Origin: Apium graveolens
Lineage: Eukaryota > Streptophyta > Magnoliopsida > Apiales > Apiaceae
Direction of reading: 5' to 3'
Assembly: GCF_009905375.1 (NCBI RefSeq)
Contig: NC_133650.1
Span: 299,707,957-299,771,956 of the forward strand
Length of the DNA: 64,000 nucleotides
The position numbers were made by a program, and so were the translations under genes. The notes under the pieces are model-generated. The model was not told the origin of the DNA and searched no databases. It saw only the letters and a program-made list of their open reading frames with translations. Shown here in pieces: positions 46,911 to 60,173 of the stretch (position 1 is the first letter of the stretch; each line of letters opens with the position of its first letter).

Positions 46911-48244
46911 ATATATATGACTTGAAAAAAAACCGACAAATTTAATTAAAGAAAAGCTTGTACTACCTCCTGAATAATGTGGTTATTAATTGATTTTATG
47001 ATAATGAGTCGAGTTAAAAATGTATCTACACATTTCCTTTATTTTATTGACAGAAGAATAAAACTGATGCAAATTCTTTGATAAAACCTAGCCAAAAAAA
47101 CGAATTCAGCCAAATAAGAAAAGCAAGAGTTTTTATATTTCAAGATATCAATATCATGCTACAATGAGGCATAAGCACAATGAAAGAATATGCCTCTTAG
47201 TATATGCCTTGAATGCAAAAGCATATTCTTATAACTCAACAATCTGTAGTGATACCCAAAGGAACAATTTCCAACTTGTACAACAAAGAGATCACTCCCT
47301 GCTCACAGAAATCCTATTAACAGAGAGTATTGTTCATGAGTCTGCACTTGCTACTACTCTTTTCACCCCTGCACATATTTTTATCTCGGATCAAACTAAT
47401 GATGATCTGCTTATTAGTTGCTGGCAATCCATCTTCACTCTTGATTTCACCATCTGGCACTCGAGGTACGATAAGCTCTTCCATTGTTTCTTATCGAGGT
47501 AAGTGCCCTCTTCGGTAGAACAAAATGTCTGAATCTCTTCATAGTTCTAGTGCTCTATCATTGTTTCTTATCTAGGTAAGTGCCTTCTTCGGTAGAACAA
47601 AATGGTGTTCATTTTTTCCTTTTTCTGAAACTCTTGTGCTCTAGTGGCTTGTTATCAGTAGATTCTGAAATTAACTGTTTGAATTTACTGGAATATTGTT
47701 TGAATGTTAATTAAACGTCCATTGAATGAGGCTGAAAGATCTCCCTTGCATGTTAAGACTTAACTTTAGATTGATTCGAGTAATTATAGAGGTCCGGGAA
47801 AAAATGTGTTTGCGCTATTTGTCGTAAGAATTAAAAACATCTAGTATAGTACCAACCGATGACATTATTTTCTTGAACAGAATTCCTACCTGTAACAACA
47901 TTAAAAAACATGCTAATAATACCAATAACAAATTTGCTCAATACATCTGCAACAACCTTTATATATATTTGTATCTGAGAACTGGAAAAGATGGATACTA
48001 ATCTGTTTCATCTAGGGACAGTTGAAACTTTTATAATAGCATATTAAAGAACATAAATCTGTCTTGATAAATTCAAGCCACACTGGCAAATAATAAGCAA
48101 AGGAAGTCTAATGGCAAACACTAACATACTAGGATTCTGATAATTTAATACAATAACAGCAAAGCTGAAATGGGAATCTTATGAATTAATACAATCGACT
48201 CAAAACACTTCCACTCAAATAAGATTTAAGGTCTTCAATCAATT
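46911..48244. other. Gene-free DNA downstream of the decarboxylase
   Basis: AT-rich. It contains a tandem duplication at about 47489-47603 (TTCTTATC(G/T)AGGTAAGTGCC then CTTCGGTAGAACAAAATG, twice, 73 bp apart). The 112-codon frame 47164-47502 resembles nothing known and I do not call it a gene. Confidence 0.55.
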
Positions 48245-51200
48245 TTAGTTGCAATGAGCACAAGTACAATTTCCTTTCCCTATATCAGCTGCAAGACATG
48301 GAGGCTGCACTTTTTCATCTTGGTACCAGGTTGAGCGCTTTTTAATCAATTCTTTTAAGAAAAAATCCAGTTTATCAATGGTGACACTAGGCATCACAAT
48401 AACATGAGCCATATTTCTCTCACATGCAAGCTGCCACTGACGAACAAATTCCTCGTCTCGGGGTCGTTCAAACACAACAGTGCTGCTTAGCTCATTGAGC
48501 ATACAACTGATTCCTGCTTCTCTTAGACGGTCTTTCAAGTAATGAGCATTTCTAAGACATCTTTGAACCTCCTTCTGGAACCCTTTGTAACCTTTTTTGT
48601 TAAGAGTGTACCACAGGAAAATTGGAGCATGGCCATTCCGGCTTCCCATAATTGTTGCATCCCTTGAGGCAAGGTACTCGACATTGCTCGAAAGAACATT
48701 TATGTGCTTCATCCTTGTGAGCTGGACTCCACAAGGCATAGGACATCCAACAAACTTGTGGCCAGATACGCTTACACTTCCAATGGGCTTCTTGAAACTA
48801 ACCTTGGGTGCCTGTGGATTACAAGGATTAACAAACACATCATAAAAACATGTGAACAAAACAAAATCTAGCTATACATCAGGGGCTTTTCATCACAAGG
48901 AAGTAGTGTACCAGCTTAACTGCCTTGTGTTCAGATTGACATTTATGGTTGTCAACGTATTTGTGTTTTACATAAACTGGAATAGTGTTAAAGCTAAAGC
49001 ATTTGTCTCACCATCATTCATGAATCATGAGCAGAAATGAGGTCCATCTAATGCTAATCGGACGCTTTTTTTAACTACGGTCTATGATAGCGATGAATCA
49101 ACAATTTACTAGGGGCAGCAAAAACTAAAGGTACGATGACGTTCCTGTGAAATTTTTTTACATGCTTCCCATGCATCTAGTTAGAAAAAATCTCACACAA
49201 CCTATTTGGCTATTTTCATCTTACTTCTGATTCTTTAATTGTTCAAGTCCTAAAATGTGTCATATATTGAACTAAACGAGTCAGAAAAAACTGGGTATGG
49301 CTTTCGTCCTTTTCTATTAGTTGCAAGCACTAGGTGCCTAAACATATTTACTTACACGTTTGACAAATGGCATCATGAGCCCAAACAATGCTCCATCACA
49401 GTGAATATAAAATCTGTCCTCGGAAAACCCACATTCTTTAAGGGTCTCTATGACAAGATCAAGATCATCAACAGCCCCTTTGACAGTTGTTCCTGCAATA
49501 CAATGACAATAAATAATTAGGACTTTAGGAGATGTTATGAAAAGTTTATAGGCGAGTTTGATGCAATTAAAGCTATGAAGGGGAAAATTTAGGTACCGAT
49601 ATTAACATTGATGATAGCCGGCTTCTCCTTGTTAGCTAGTAGTTGAGATTTAAAATCTGCACAATCTATCTCCCCTGTTACTAGAGTGCCAACTTTAACA
49701 CAGTCCATCCTATACATTCGTGCTGCTTTGAAGACAGAGTAATGTGAGTCTCGTGATGCATAGAGGATACCATCAGGAAACACTTCTCTTCTGCACATGC
49801 AAAACCACGATCATAAGGAAACGTTTCTTTCAAGACATTAAAGAGTTATGCAAATACAGATATAAAATTGCTAAATTCTGGTACATACCCAACTAGGATT
49901 CCATGAAGATTGCCTTCAGTACCGCAATTTGTAATGTATCCCCAGTAACTATCTTTTTCAATTTCCCATAATCGAGCAAACCAATCCAAAACACCAACCT
50001 CAAATTGCCTTGAATGGACACCATAATTGCTCTCGATGAAAGGATCTCCCAGGTTATTAATGGAAAAATGTTGTAACTGGCTAAGGGCTCCATAATCGAA
50101 CTCCAGGTTATATGGATAGCCTATACATGTTCAAAGCTCCACTCTTTAGATAGAGTACTATATGAACTACAAGCTAATATTAGAACCTACAAGAGGGCTC
50201 CTACTATCAATTTCATTTTATCGAAGGACATTACATGAAAAAAATATGAATGAAATAACACATGATGTGAGAGGGATCAAAAAGCAGATTTTGGTGAATC
50301 AAGGAGTGCGCATAGAACAAGGTAGTCCCATTGTCACAAGAGTTTAAGAATTTGCTTCTTACCTCCACCCCTTGTATTAAGATATATAAACTACAAGGAA
50401 AACAGTTTGTGTAGTATCTCATTACAACCGTGCAGTGCACCCTCCATATAGAGAGCCTAGCAGCCTATAGACAAGACTCCTCTTCCCTTCATGACTAAAG
50501 GTCATCCCCTCCCCTAGTCCATTGAAAGATACGTACCCCGCCAAAAAAAAATCAAAAATTACAAGCATTCGTTGATAATCCAGTAACAGGACTCCTACCC
50601 CTATCAGTGACCGAAGGTCATGTGTTCAAACCCTCACTGCCCCTTCCCTTGAAGGCTTACACTTAGGAATCTAATGCACTGAAAATAACGTTAAATACCC
50701 ATAATACAGATTTTAATATGAGGTTTTGCATGAATAGGCACAACAAAATATAGATAAACTATTAATTCAGGAGATTTTAATATGAGGTTTTGCATGAATA
50801 GGCACAACAAAATATAGATAAACTATTAATTCAGGATTTTGCAGATCTAATAGAACTCAAAACGGTCTCTTCTTGTGAATAAGAACTGCTGAATTTTTTT
50901 TAAGATAGTGATTTTTAAGTACCATACATAGAAATTTTGAAAATTTAACAAATGCATTCGCGTAGACGTTTCTATATATGCAATATATAATTCACCTATA
51001 TATGCTTATGAATATATTTTGGTCCATGACATTCTATATTCCAAATTCTAATTTCCTATTTGGTCATAAGCATTGGCTTTAAGTAAATCAAAAATAAACT
51101 TACACGAAATCAGTAGCTTCTCTAGAAAGCACCTTCATGAATTAAGCAAACATTATTTATAATATATGTTAAGACATTAGACATGGTAATCAGCTACCCG

Positions 51201-52558
51201 GGCACATATTAAGGTATCAATCCTCTAAAACTGAATAATTATTCTTGTGTAGTGAACTTAATCTCATAGAACTTAGTCCCTAGTAGACACGTTTAAAGGC
51301 ACTGGCCTATTTATTTATTTATAAAGTATGAGGAGTGAATATCTGGCTCCTACTGTGCAAACTTTAAACTAACTAAAGCACAAGCCTTTAAGCGATCCTT
51401 TTTTCCCCTTGTAGATGACAGGAATATGAGATCTGCATAGTACTAGGTCACCAACTGGATAGACTTCCATAGAGCAAGAGATCTACTACAAAGTACTGGC
51501 TATTCACTGTACGCAACATGATGGGTTTGAGGACTTGTGGAGTTGTGTTGTGTGGGTGGATTAAAATTTTTATTGTACCCGGATCAACTGCATGGCCACT
51601 TACATAAATTAATGTTGATAAAACATTTAATTTTGATGAAGCATATGCTATTAGTTAATATTGATGAAACATTACTTGTAGTCCAACATCAAATACGAAG
51701 GCTAAACTATTTAAGTCACTTAAAGAAGAAACATGTTGTCTAATCCTTAAGAGCGTGCAAGCAATCATAGCAAGTTGGGCATTATTTACATGCTCAAGCT
51801 TAGTTATGCTTGTACGATAAATTTATTTCCACCATAAACACATTCGCTAAAAACTTTAATACTTTGAGGGTTAACATTTAAAACTTCCCTAACTTATCTA
51901 ACCAAAAAAAACGTCCCTCACTTCCTGCATTCCATTCCTACCAATTTAAAGGTCAAGCTCAGACCCACTAATACAAGGAAACCTCCAGTTAGCTTCCTAT
52001 TCAAGCCTAACTTAAATTAGTGTGTCGACAGACAAATTACGCAAATAAGCTAGTATATAATCATCTAATTGTTTTTAGTATGTTATTTGTTTTTCAATAT
52101 CGGAAGTTGGAGTTTGTCCCGACTGTATTATGTTCTTTATTTGTCAAAAATACTCCATCCATTTCTTTTTTCTTTCTATAGGACGCTTTGACTTTTTACG
52201 TATACTTTCGAGTCTTTGACCATGTATTTTGAAACGGAGGAAGTACATTTATTAAATTGTAGATTCCCTTTACCGTACATATATATATATCGAAAAGTAA
52301 CTGCAATAAGGTCATATTATTGTTACCTAAATGATTGCTAGTTCTCTCGACGAGATTCTTGCGGTAACGAGCAAGAACAGAAGCTATATAAGCATCTTTA
52401 TCTCCGGTGAACTCATCATCATCATTAGGTTCCGTGATGGAAAGGCACGTGGTGTGTACATTTCTCCCCATCACTATCTCTCTCGCTTCATCCTCGCCGT
52501 TGATTCTCCTCTTCAAACTGCCGTTTGATGGTGATTCAAATCCAACACTTCCGACCAT
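48245..52558 (-). CDS. SDC: Serine decarboxylase (PLP-dependent group II, 'histidine decarboxylase-like')
   Basis: Five exons on the minus strand, 52558-52327, 50120-49889, 49790-49597, 49492-49356 and 48811-48245, join in frame (1362 nt, 453 aa). Plant enzymes of this type convert serine to ethanolamine, feeding choline and phosphatidylethanolamine synthesis in the cytosol; older annotation calls them histidine decarboxylases. Key sites are the PLP Lys in [13 protein letters not shown] (~K284), the Asp pairing with the pyridine nitrogen in [10 protein letters not shown] (~D252), and the conserved [23 protein letters not shown] and [10 protein letters not shown]. The start at 52558 ([14 protein letters not shown]) begins a non-conserved N-terminus; an upstream in-frame extension lacks family character. 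Intron 1 is 2.2 kb with a small tandem duplication. No lesion was seen. The product is firmly a decarboxylase; serine as substrate rests on family knowledge. Confidence 0.93.
50709..50836. repeat. 64 bp perfect-looking tandem duplication in SDC intron 1
   Basis: GATTTTAATATGAGGTTTTG starts at 50709 and again at 50773, and the two 64 base units appear identical. A recent replication slip is likely. Confidence 0.85.
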
Positions 52559-53843
52559 TTTTACGCTGAACAAAACAAAACAAGAGTTGAAGTGACCAGA
52601 TCTAAAACAAAACAAGAGTTTATGTAAGAAATGTAAGTACCTATTTTCCAGGAGAAGATGGAATATGTGGAAGGACAGAAAGCGAGAGTTATTGGGAATG
52701 CTGCTTCTGTGGTGTGCTGCTACTCTGCTTTCCTCCCCCCTATATAAATAGTAGTAATAATAATTTACACGACCCCCAAAATATCTAGCGAACAAATTAT
52801 TAAATTATTTAAAAATACTTTATTCATAGGGTCCGTATTCCATACGGTGTGATGAATTTTATTAGCGGAGATTTTTATGTATAAAGTTATCGAAAAGAGA
52901 TTATTAAAAAAAATTAATTAGAGATGTTTGGTTCACGGTTAATGAGCCGGTTAATGACTCAATCTTATATTATAATATTTAGATTATCAATTTGATGGTC
53001 CGGAATAAGAATCTCATTTCGTTTAGAGTATCTCCAATAATCTCTTAATAAACTCATAAATATAATTACAAATGTTATGATGTTAGTAAGTTTATAAGTT
53101 AACATATATTTATAAGAGAACCAACTCCAACGGTACTCTTTATAATTGCTCTGTTTATATTTTATTCATATTTGAACATAAAAAAGTGATAAAAGTGGGG
53201 GTAAGAGTTGAAAGAAATAAATATTTTATTAAGAAATAAAAATTACAAGTTATGTAATAACTCTTAACTTTGAGAATAGGGTCGACTCTTAATATTTTGA
53301 AATATATTGTTGGGTAAAGAAATTAGTATTTTTAGTCTATTCTTTTGAAATTATGACATATAAGTATATAACTACTATTTAAAAATTAAAAAAAAATATG
53401 TATAAATGGAAATATGTACGATATTATTTATTCTTAAAATGAAATATTAAATTTACTTGCAGATTCAAAAGACGTTAAGCATGTGCAAAAATTTAAATAA
53501 ACACGAGGAGTATCAAATTATACAGTATCGAACCATGTAAAGGAACGGAGGACGTGATGCACGAGTGCCAGTTGTTAACACTGAAGACCACTTGTTCTGA
53601 TTTTGTAAATTTTATGTCGATCTTAACAATCATGTTCAATAATTGCACGCGGGGTCATCGTCATTTGCAATTGCATTTATGGCCATTGTTAAAAAAAAGG
53701 TACAAAATTAATAATTTTATCTACTTAATAGTAGTAACTGTTTACCAAAAAATTACGATTTAATATATGAAATATAGTTGTCAGGGAAATTATATTTTTA
53801 GAATAACTCAATCAAATATGTTGAATAAAGGATTTAAGAGTTT
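52559..53843. other. SDC promoter side and gene-free DNA
   Basis: CCCCTATATAAATAGTAG at 52739-52753 is TATA-like on the plus strand, but the neighbouring SDC gene is on the minus strand, where it reads less well. AGTATCTCCAATAAT (~53029) and CCAACTCCAACGGTACTCT (~53125) look like worn MITE ends. No gene was found. Confidence 0.45.
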
Positions 53844-54780
53844 TTAACATGTGTTCACCTAATTTATGATTTATGTGAGTTACAAAAAAAACTTTTATAC
53901 AATACACAAGCGTATTTTTATAAAAGAAAGATTTGTAAATATTATTATGATATTTGCATGAACACACTAGTGTATTTTGTTAAAAAAAGATTTGTAATAT
54001 TATAACAATTATGTCATTAATTTGTAGTAACCGCTTATATAACTCGTTTATTCCGCCTACGCATTTAATGGCATTTTTTCATAAATATACACATTGATAA
54101 TATTTAGCTTGTTACATTTGTTTTTCCATTATATGAAATTTTTTAGTAAAAGTTTTGATTTATTTCAAATTTGAGATTGTGGATGCGTGATAATTATATA
54201 TAAATAGCTTATTGATAAAGGTTTATACCAGATCATACTTATTATCAAATTTTCGAGTACGTTTTGACAAACTAATTTTATAAAATAGTTAAATTTTAAT
54301 TATTATAATAATTATCGTATAATTTGTTGTTGATGGATTATTTTTTCTTAAGAAAAAAATAACCGAATTAGAGAAAATAATGAAAAATGGTCTACAATAT
54401 CTCCTTTTTATATCAACTTGTCGTATTTCATCCAATATCATTGACGCATGACTTTTATACCACGCATGTGTCATATGCATATGTTAATCAAACATTAGAA
54501 TAACATAAAAATAATAGCAGATTTTTCGGTTCTTTTCTTCCTAATTTCATATTGTAAAATATCTCACATCTTTCTCTTACTCCTTATTTCTCTTGAATTC
54601 AAGCATGCATCAAAATCTTAAACCACTATCTTGTCATGTTATCTCTTATGTTCTTTTCTCCTCCTGACACGATCTTCTCATTTTTTCGGCTGATCTTTCA
54701 ATTTATAGTCTCAATTAAAATAAATACCAACATATCATAACTACACCAACATATTCATTGTTCTCAGTTACGGTAGAAGT
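53844..54780. repeat. Direct repeat copy 1 (~0.95 kb)
   Basis: From TTAACATGTG to GCGGTAGAA-like sequence (CGGTAGAAG here), this AT-rich block is repeated at 55693-56690 with roughly 90% identity and small indels. No ORF is conserved between the copies. The family is unknown; a non-coding segment of an older transposon is likely. Confidence 0.8.
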
Positions 54781-54781
54781 G

Positions 54782-55692
54782 TTGGAAATTGTCTATGTCA
54801 GGGATCAGGATCTGCCAACGAGTCAGTATCTGACAAAGGGCGTCACAACGGGAAGCCAGTCAGGATCTGTCTGCCAGTCAGGATCTGTCTGACAGTCAGG
54901 ATTTGTTCAACCGCCAGGATCTGATGCAGTCAGGATATGCATCAGGATTTGAAGATTGTCAGGATTTGAGTGGATAAGTCAAAGCTGCGCGATTAATCAG
55001 AATCTGCTGATTTATAAGATCGTAGTTGTTGATTTAAATATGTTTAAAAAGTAGATAAATTATACTGTAACATATCTTGTAATTGAGAGATTGTGTGATA
55101 TATAAACACATATTAGGTTATCACTGTGTGGTGTGCACAAGAGCATTTTATAACGTAGCAGCTCTTAAGAATATTATTCTTAAGAGGTTTTATAATAGTT
55201 TATTAAAGATCAAAATAAACTGACATTTGATTCATATGTGCTTTATTATTATTACTTTACTTTTGTGATAAATCAATTTATTTTAGTAATTGTATCCAAC
55301 CTCCCCCCCCCCACAATTACTTACTGGGCAACAAGTGGTATCAGTGCGGTCAAATTAATTGTTAGCTTGAAAAGATCAAGATGCCTGGAAGTAAATACGA
55401 AAGCATGAAAATTTCAATCCTGAATAATGCAGATTACTCTACATAGAGAGTAAAGATGTTGATGTTTTTAGAGGCCATTGATGATCCCCATGTTGATATC
55501 ATCAATAATGGGTCTCCTTATTCTAAGAAGCTTGTGTCAATGACACCAGAAGTTCCTGAACATTAATGATCAGATCATGAGAAACCTGCAATGCTTAAAG
55601 ATACAAAAGTCAGGAATATTCTTCACAACAGTCTGGATAATGCGATGTCCAACAGGGTGATTACTTGCAAGACTGCAAAAGAATTGAAAGAT
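54782..55692 (+). mobile_element. Ty1/copia fragment: LTR, primer site, start of gag
   Basis: Starts TGTTGGAAATT as a copia LTR. Within 54800-54975 the unit (G)TCAGGATCTG occurs about eight times in variants, as in LTR regulatory repeats. The probable LTR end near 55333 (GGGCAACA) is followed by a primer site. From 55381 a degraded gag begins (MPGSKYESMKISILNNADYS; later KVRNILHNSLDNAMSNRVI and CKTAKELKD) with several stops. It breaks off at 55692 directly into direct repeat copy 2. There is no pol and no second LTR, so it is a remnant. Confidence 0.78.
55336..55347 (+). other. Primer binding site of the copia fragment
   Basis: TGGTATCAGTGC differs by one base from TGGTATCAGAGC, the complement of the initiator tRNA-Met 3' end used by most plant copia elements. 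Confidence 0.7.
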
Positions 55693-56690
55693 CCTTAACA
55701 TGTACTCACTTAATTTATGTTTTATGTGAGTTACGAAAAAAAAAACTCTCGTAGGATGCACAAGCGTATTTTATAAAAGAAAGATTTGTAAATATTATTA
55801 TGATATTTGCATGAACACACCAATGTATTTTGTTAAAAAAATTTTGTAATATTATAACGATTATGTCATTAATTTGTACTAAATACTTATATAACTCATT
55901 TACGCCTCCTACGTATTTAATGACATTTTTCCATAAATATACAAATCGATAATATTTAGCTTGTTACATTTATTTTTCCATTATATGGAAATTTTCAGTA
56001 AAAGTTTTGATTTATTTCAAAATTCGAGATTGTGGTTGCATGATAATTATATATAAATAGCTTATCGATAAAGGTTTATAGCATATCATATTTATTATCA
56101 AATTTTTGAGTACGTTTTGACAAACTAATTTTTGTATAATAGTTAAATTTCAATTATTTTAATGATTATCGTAGAATTTGTTGTTGATGAATTATTTTAT
56201 CTGAAGAAAAATTTAACTGAATTGGAGAAAATAATGAAAAATGGTCCACAATACCTCCTTTTTATATCGACTTGTCGTACTTAAACCCATATCATTGGCG
56301 CATGACTTTTATACCACCACAAACTCTTGTCTCATATGTATATGTTAATCGAACAAATAGAATAACATTAAAATAATAGCAGATTTTTCGGCTCTTTGCT
56401 CCCTAATTTCATATTGTAAAATATCTCACCTATTTCTCTTACTCCTTAGTTCTTTTGAATTCAAGCATGCAACAACATCTTATACCACTCTCTTGTCATG
56501 TCATCTCTCATGTTCTCTCCTCCTCTTGACACGACCTTCTCATTTTTCCGGCTAATCTTCATATATCCTTTAACCTTTACTATGTTTTTGATATTTTTTC
56601 AATTTATAGTCTCAATTAAAATAAATACCAACATATCATAACTACATCAACATATTTATTGTTCTCCATTGCGGTAGAATAATATCCCGC
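55693..56690. repeat. Direct repeat copy 2 (~0.95 kb)
   Basis: Homologous to 53844-54780, starting at TTAACATGTACTCAC and ending at GCGGTAGAA. It has about 60 extra bases near 56570. It follows the copia gag fragment without spacer. Confidence 0.8.
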
Positions 56691-58170
56691 TTATATTGCT
56701 AAATCAAAGAATTTATCGAATTAACACGACATAGACAAAGACACATTCATTTCTTGTACACTTTACATGTCCTTTGTGTTAACATATTCATAATATTCTA
56801 CTCCTATATAAATGTGTTGTATTGATAATTTAAGTCAACTGTGATGGTGAGTAACATAAATAAAATTTGATTCATAAAGTGCTATGACATAATAATTTGA
56901 TTATTGGTCTAACTAAGATGCATCCTGTTACCAGAGAAAAGGTTTAAACAATACATGGCAAAGAAGCGTAACAGTCGAATATAAGTTTGTTATCAGAAAA
57001 TTAATAAGATACGTCCATTATTGAGGCGTATAATCGGGTATTGAAATCACTTTTCACGTATCATTAATATCTTTAATACGCACCGCTAATAAATGAAAAT
57101 TTGGACATTCACCGGAAAAAAAATTCTATGACATAAGATATTCAAGATATTGTTAGGTCAAAGGGAGTATCAAGTATCGACTTATACACATGTATTGAGT
57201 TAATACATTTATACACATTGCATGCCCTTTATATTCAATTATAATTAAATAAATATATTAATAATTTACTACCTCAACATAAAAGTATCAAATTGATAAG
57301 CGGGGATAACTGTAATGATGATATTTTAATGATGAAGGTGTAGAGCCCCTTGTTCGAAGACATTTAACGATAATGTTGACCTAGTCAATTTAGAGAAAGA
57401 CCTTCTAAATAAGCTAAAAAGGATTACTGGTATTGAGGACCATTTTATTGAAGTGAAGAAGCATCAACATGAGTTAAGCAACAAGAGTCATTTTATCAAA
57501 GTGAAGATGCTCCTTTAGGATATCTTGTAAATAATTTATAAATTAAAAGTTATATGTATTCTTAATTTATAAACAACTTATATATATGTACGAAAAGTTC
57601 ATCGTGTTTAATATGAAGAGGACAAGTAGTCATAACTTTTAGATGAAAACAAACAAATGTAGTTCCTATGCTTGAATAATTAACCAGCTTGTTTAAAACA
57701 ATTCAATTTGTGAGCGTGCAAGCAAGTTACGACATGTATCACACTTGTGATAACACAGGTCAAATCCCGGGTATTTTTTTGAAATCGGGTCAAGTTTCCA
57801 TTCCGAATCCGAAATCAGCCGAAGCCTACTGACTTAAATACAACCAACTTGGGTAAACAATAAGCTCACCACAGGCCCCCAAAAGATCATGATTTGTTGG
57901 TTCACTTAGTAGTAGTACTTTATCTTATAAACTGAACAGAAGTCCAAAATATCTTCGATGTGAGATTAGGCTGTTACAACACTAATAAGTATAATTTTAT
58001 AAATGACAATATAATAAGGGATTTATTTTTTATAATGTATTACGCCAGTAAGTAGTAAGTGTAAGTCTATAAATAACAACATAATAAGAATTTACTCTGT
58101 AATAAGATGATATTATTATAAAGTTCTTATAATAAGATTAGAGAGCGAATTAAAATATATTTAATTATTA
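56691..58170. other. Gene-free AT-rich DNA
   Basis: I see no gene. Around 57340-57520 a stretch reads like an old retrotransposon or gene fragment (GACCATTTTATTGAAGTGAAGAAGCATCA and a related repeat of it 55 bases later, TCATTTTATCAAAGTGAAGA), but no family is recognisable. A weak direct repeat lies at 57990-58100. Confidence 0.45.
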
Positions 58171-58414
58171 CTCTCTCCGTCCCCTTGGATTTTTAATATT
58201 TTCTATTTTGGGATGTCCCGTTAGATTATTAACGTTTCCAAAAATAGTAAACTATTTATACTATAATATTCAAGTACTTGCAACTTAAATCCATTAAAAA
58301 GTTTATATTATAGCCGAAACAGGTCCACCCATTTTAACAAGTAAGACCTTTCACTTTCACCTCATAATACTACAAAAGTAAAGTAAAATACTTGCCCTCA
58401 TCCAAGCAGCTTTA

Positions 58415-58756
58415 ATGGAGACCCATGAAAATTACTCTCTTCTAAATTCAGCCCCACAATACACTAGTTCACAAGAGGCAATTCTTTCTCCTTTAAAATT
58501 ATCACCTTCCTCTAACTTAGTTGTAAACAATAGTTTATCAAAGTCTTCTATTTCTCCTTCAAAACCAATCTCTCCTACCAACTTGATTGTGGAAGACACT
58601 CCTGAAAGAATGGGTTCCGGATGGAAACACATGCAAGACAACGATGGTCTACTACGAATTAAAAAATGCAAGGCTACAAATTTAAAACCACGAAAACTAA
58701 AGTTTGAAGATCCAGTCGGGCTTTTGGAGATCTTCTTACCCCGATTTTTTCGTTAA
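58415..58756 (+). CDS. Unknown Ser/Pro-rich ORF in the mariner-like element (113 aa)
   Basis: Open from ATG 58415: METHENYSLLNSAPQYTSSQ, a Ser/Pro/Asn-rich first part with SPLKLSPSS and SPSKPISP, then a basic part (RIKKCKATNLKPRKLKFED). The stop is in PRFFR at 58756. It runs against the transposase. No family was recognised. Plant mariner elements normally have only the transposase gene, so this may be a captured gene fragment, an element-specific second ORF, or the first exon of a longer gene. Codon composition looks coding, but nothing else proves it. Confidence 0.4.
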   Translation: METHENYSLLNSAPQYTSSQEAILSPLKLSPSSNLVVNNSLSKSSISPSKPISPTNLIVEDTPERMGSGWKHMQDNDGLLRIKKCKATNLKPRKLKFEDPVGLLEIFLPRFFR

Positions 58757-59149
58757 AATACGGTAAAAATATTTGTCATTTGGGTTGATTTATTTTATAA
58801 TTGTACTCGTCGATTCGATTTTATTAATTGTTTTATGAGTATTTTTTGGTACACTTAGTAAAATTAATTTACGATATGGGTTGAGTGAGTTATGTTTTTC
58901 TGATTGTGCTTATAAATTTAATTTGATTACTTTAATTTTTTGTGATTTATTTTGGATGATTGGAGCTTATTTTATCTTGATTATATTTCTTCTAATTTTT
59001 TGTCAAAGATGTAGCCCTAATAAAAGTCTAAATATATTGACATTAACATTTGGTTACATATAAATGCATACATATTACAGAGCCAAAAGCTCAAAGTCTA
59101 GCACAAAATAGAGCCTAACACAAAATAGAGTCTAGCACAAAATAGAGTC

Positions 59150-60173
59150 ATTTTTGAGTAAAAATATGCCTCTCCAATGCATCTTGTACCAAGTCTAGTG
59201 GGGCTGTGATAGTAGTCGGAAGAATTTCCAATCTTTCAAGTCTCTTCTTTCCAATGTGAGGAAGTGGATAATTGTTGTTTCATTTATATTTTTGGATAAG
59301 ACATTGTTTAATGACAAGTTTTGTGTTGCTTTAAATAGGCTTAATTTCCAGGACTCCTCTTGCCCTATTTTTGCTAGCTCTATATGTAGGTTCTGTAACA
59401 ATGAATGAAAAGATACAAATCTTTCCATCAAAAAATGCACACATCATTCTCATCATATCTAGGCCTAGCAATTGCACTCATAAACATAATTTCTGTGATA
59501 ATTTTTTTAGATTTACATGTCTTATGTGGTAATGGTTCCGATGGGAGTAGGTAGTATTTTTTGTGTAGCTCTTGTCATGTAAAATCAATTTTCGTCTATG
59601 TGCACACTACAATACATACCATCATAAGTCGGGTTTGTGTATAGTGTCGAACTTTCAAGACTTTTAAGAACATAATTCAATCTCGCTTCCATATTTATGG
59701 CTGTCAAAAAGGGCTTCAAGGTATTTGAGTGTGACCTCATTTTGCCTCTTTGTATAAGTCTGTGAACAACTGATTTTGAGGCACCCAGTTGACATGAAAG
59801 AGTCCTAATATTAGTTCTAAGGTGTAAAGGTATTGATGTTACCTTTTCCAAGTCAATTGCAAATTTGTTGATTTTTCCTTTGTACCTTCTCTCCACATCC
59901 GGTAATATCCCTTCTTTTATTTCCTTTAAAACAACCTTCCAGATTTTGTACACTGTGATCCTGCTAATACTGAAATCTGCAGCAAGCTTTTTTTATCATT
60001 CCATACTTTAATTTTTTATTTTTAAAATTCAGGGACAGTAAATTTCCTAGCTTCTTTTTTTCAACATTGGTCAGCCTCTTTTTTACTGGAGCTGAACATG
60101 TATAAAAATGGTGTGCTGGTCTACTAGCAGACATTGAAACCAAAATCAAGAATCCTTTATTTTGGTGTAGCAA
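59150..60173 (-). pseudogene. Mariner-like transposase (plant MLE)
   Basis: From about 60173 the minus strand reads KKRLTNVEKKKLGNLL, then after a frame change KIWKVVLKEIKEGILPDVER, DLEKVTSIPLHLRTNIRTLS, QLGASKSVVHRLIQRGKMRS, HSNTLKPFLTAINMEARLNY and SVHIDEN. This is the two-helix-turn-helix DNA-binding region followed by the first catalytic Asp of plant mariner transposases. Downstream, DGKI-F-FIVTEPTYRASKNR-type sequence (59450-59330) shows part of the core in another frame. Frame changes and stops are several; the later catalytic Asps are not visible. A dead copy of a Soymar/Vulmar-type gene. Confidence 0.75.

Noticed and set aside
47164..47502. 112-codon plus-strand ORF
   Set aside because: No domain and no splice or start context; lies beside a tandem duplication.
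53844..56690. The two 0.95 kb direct repeats as the LTRs of one element
   Set aside because: They do not start TG or end CA, and a genuine copia LTR with a primer site lies between them, so they are not its LTRs.
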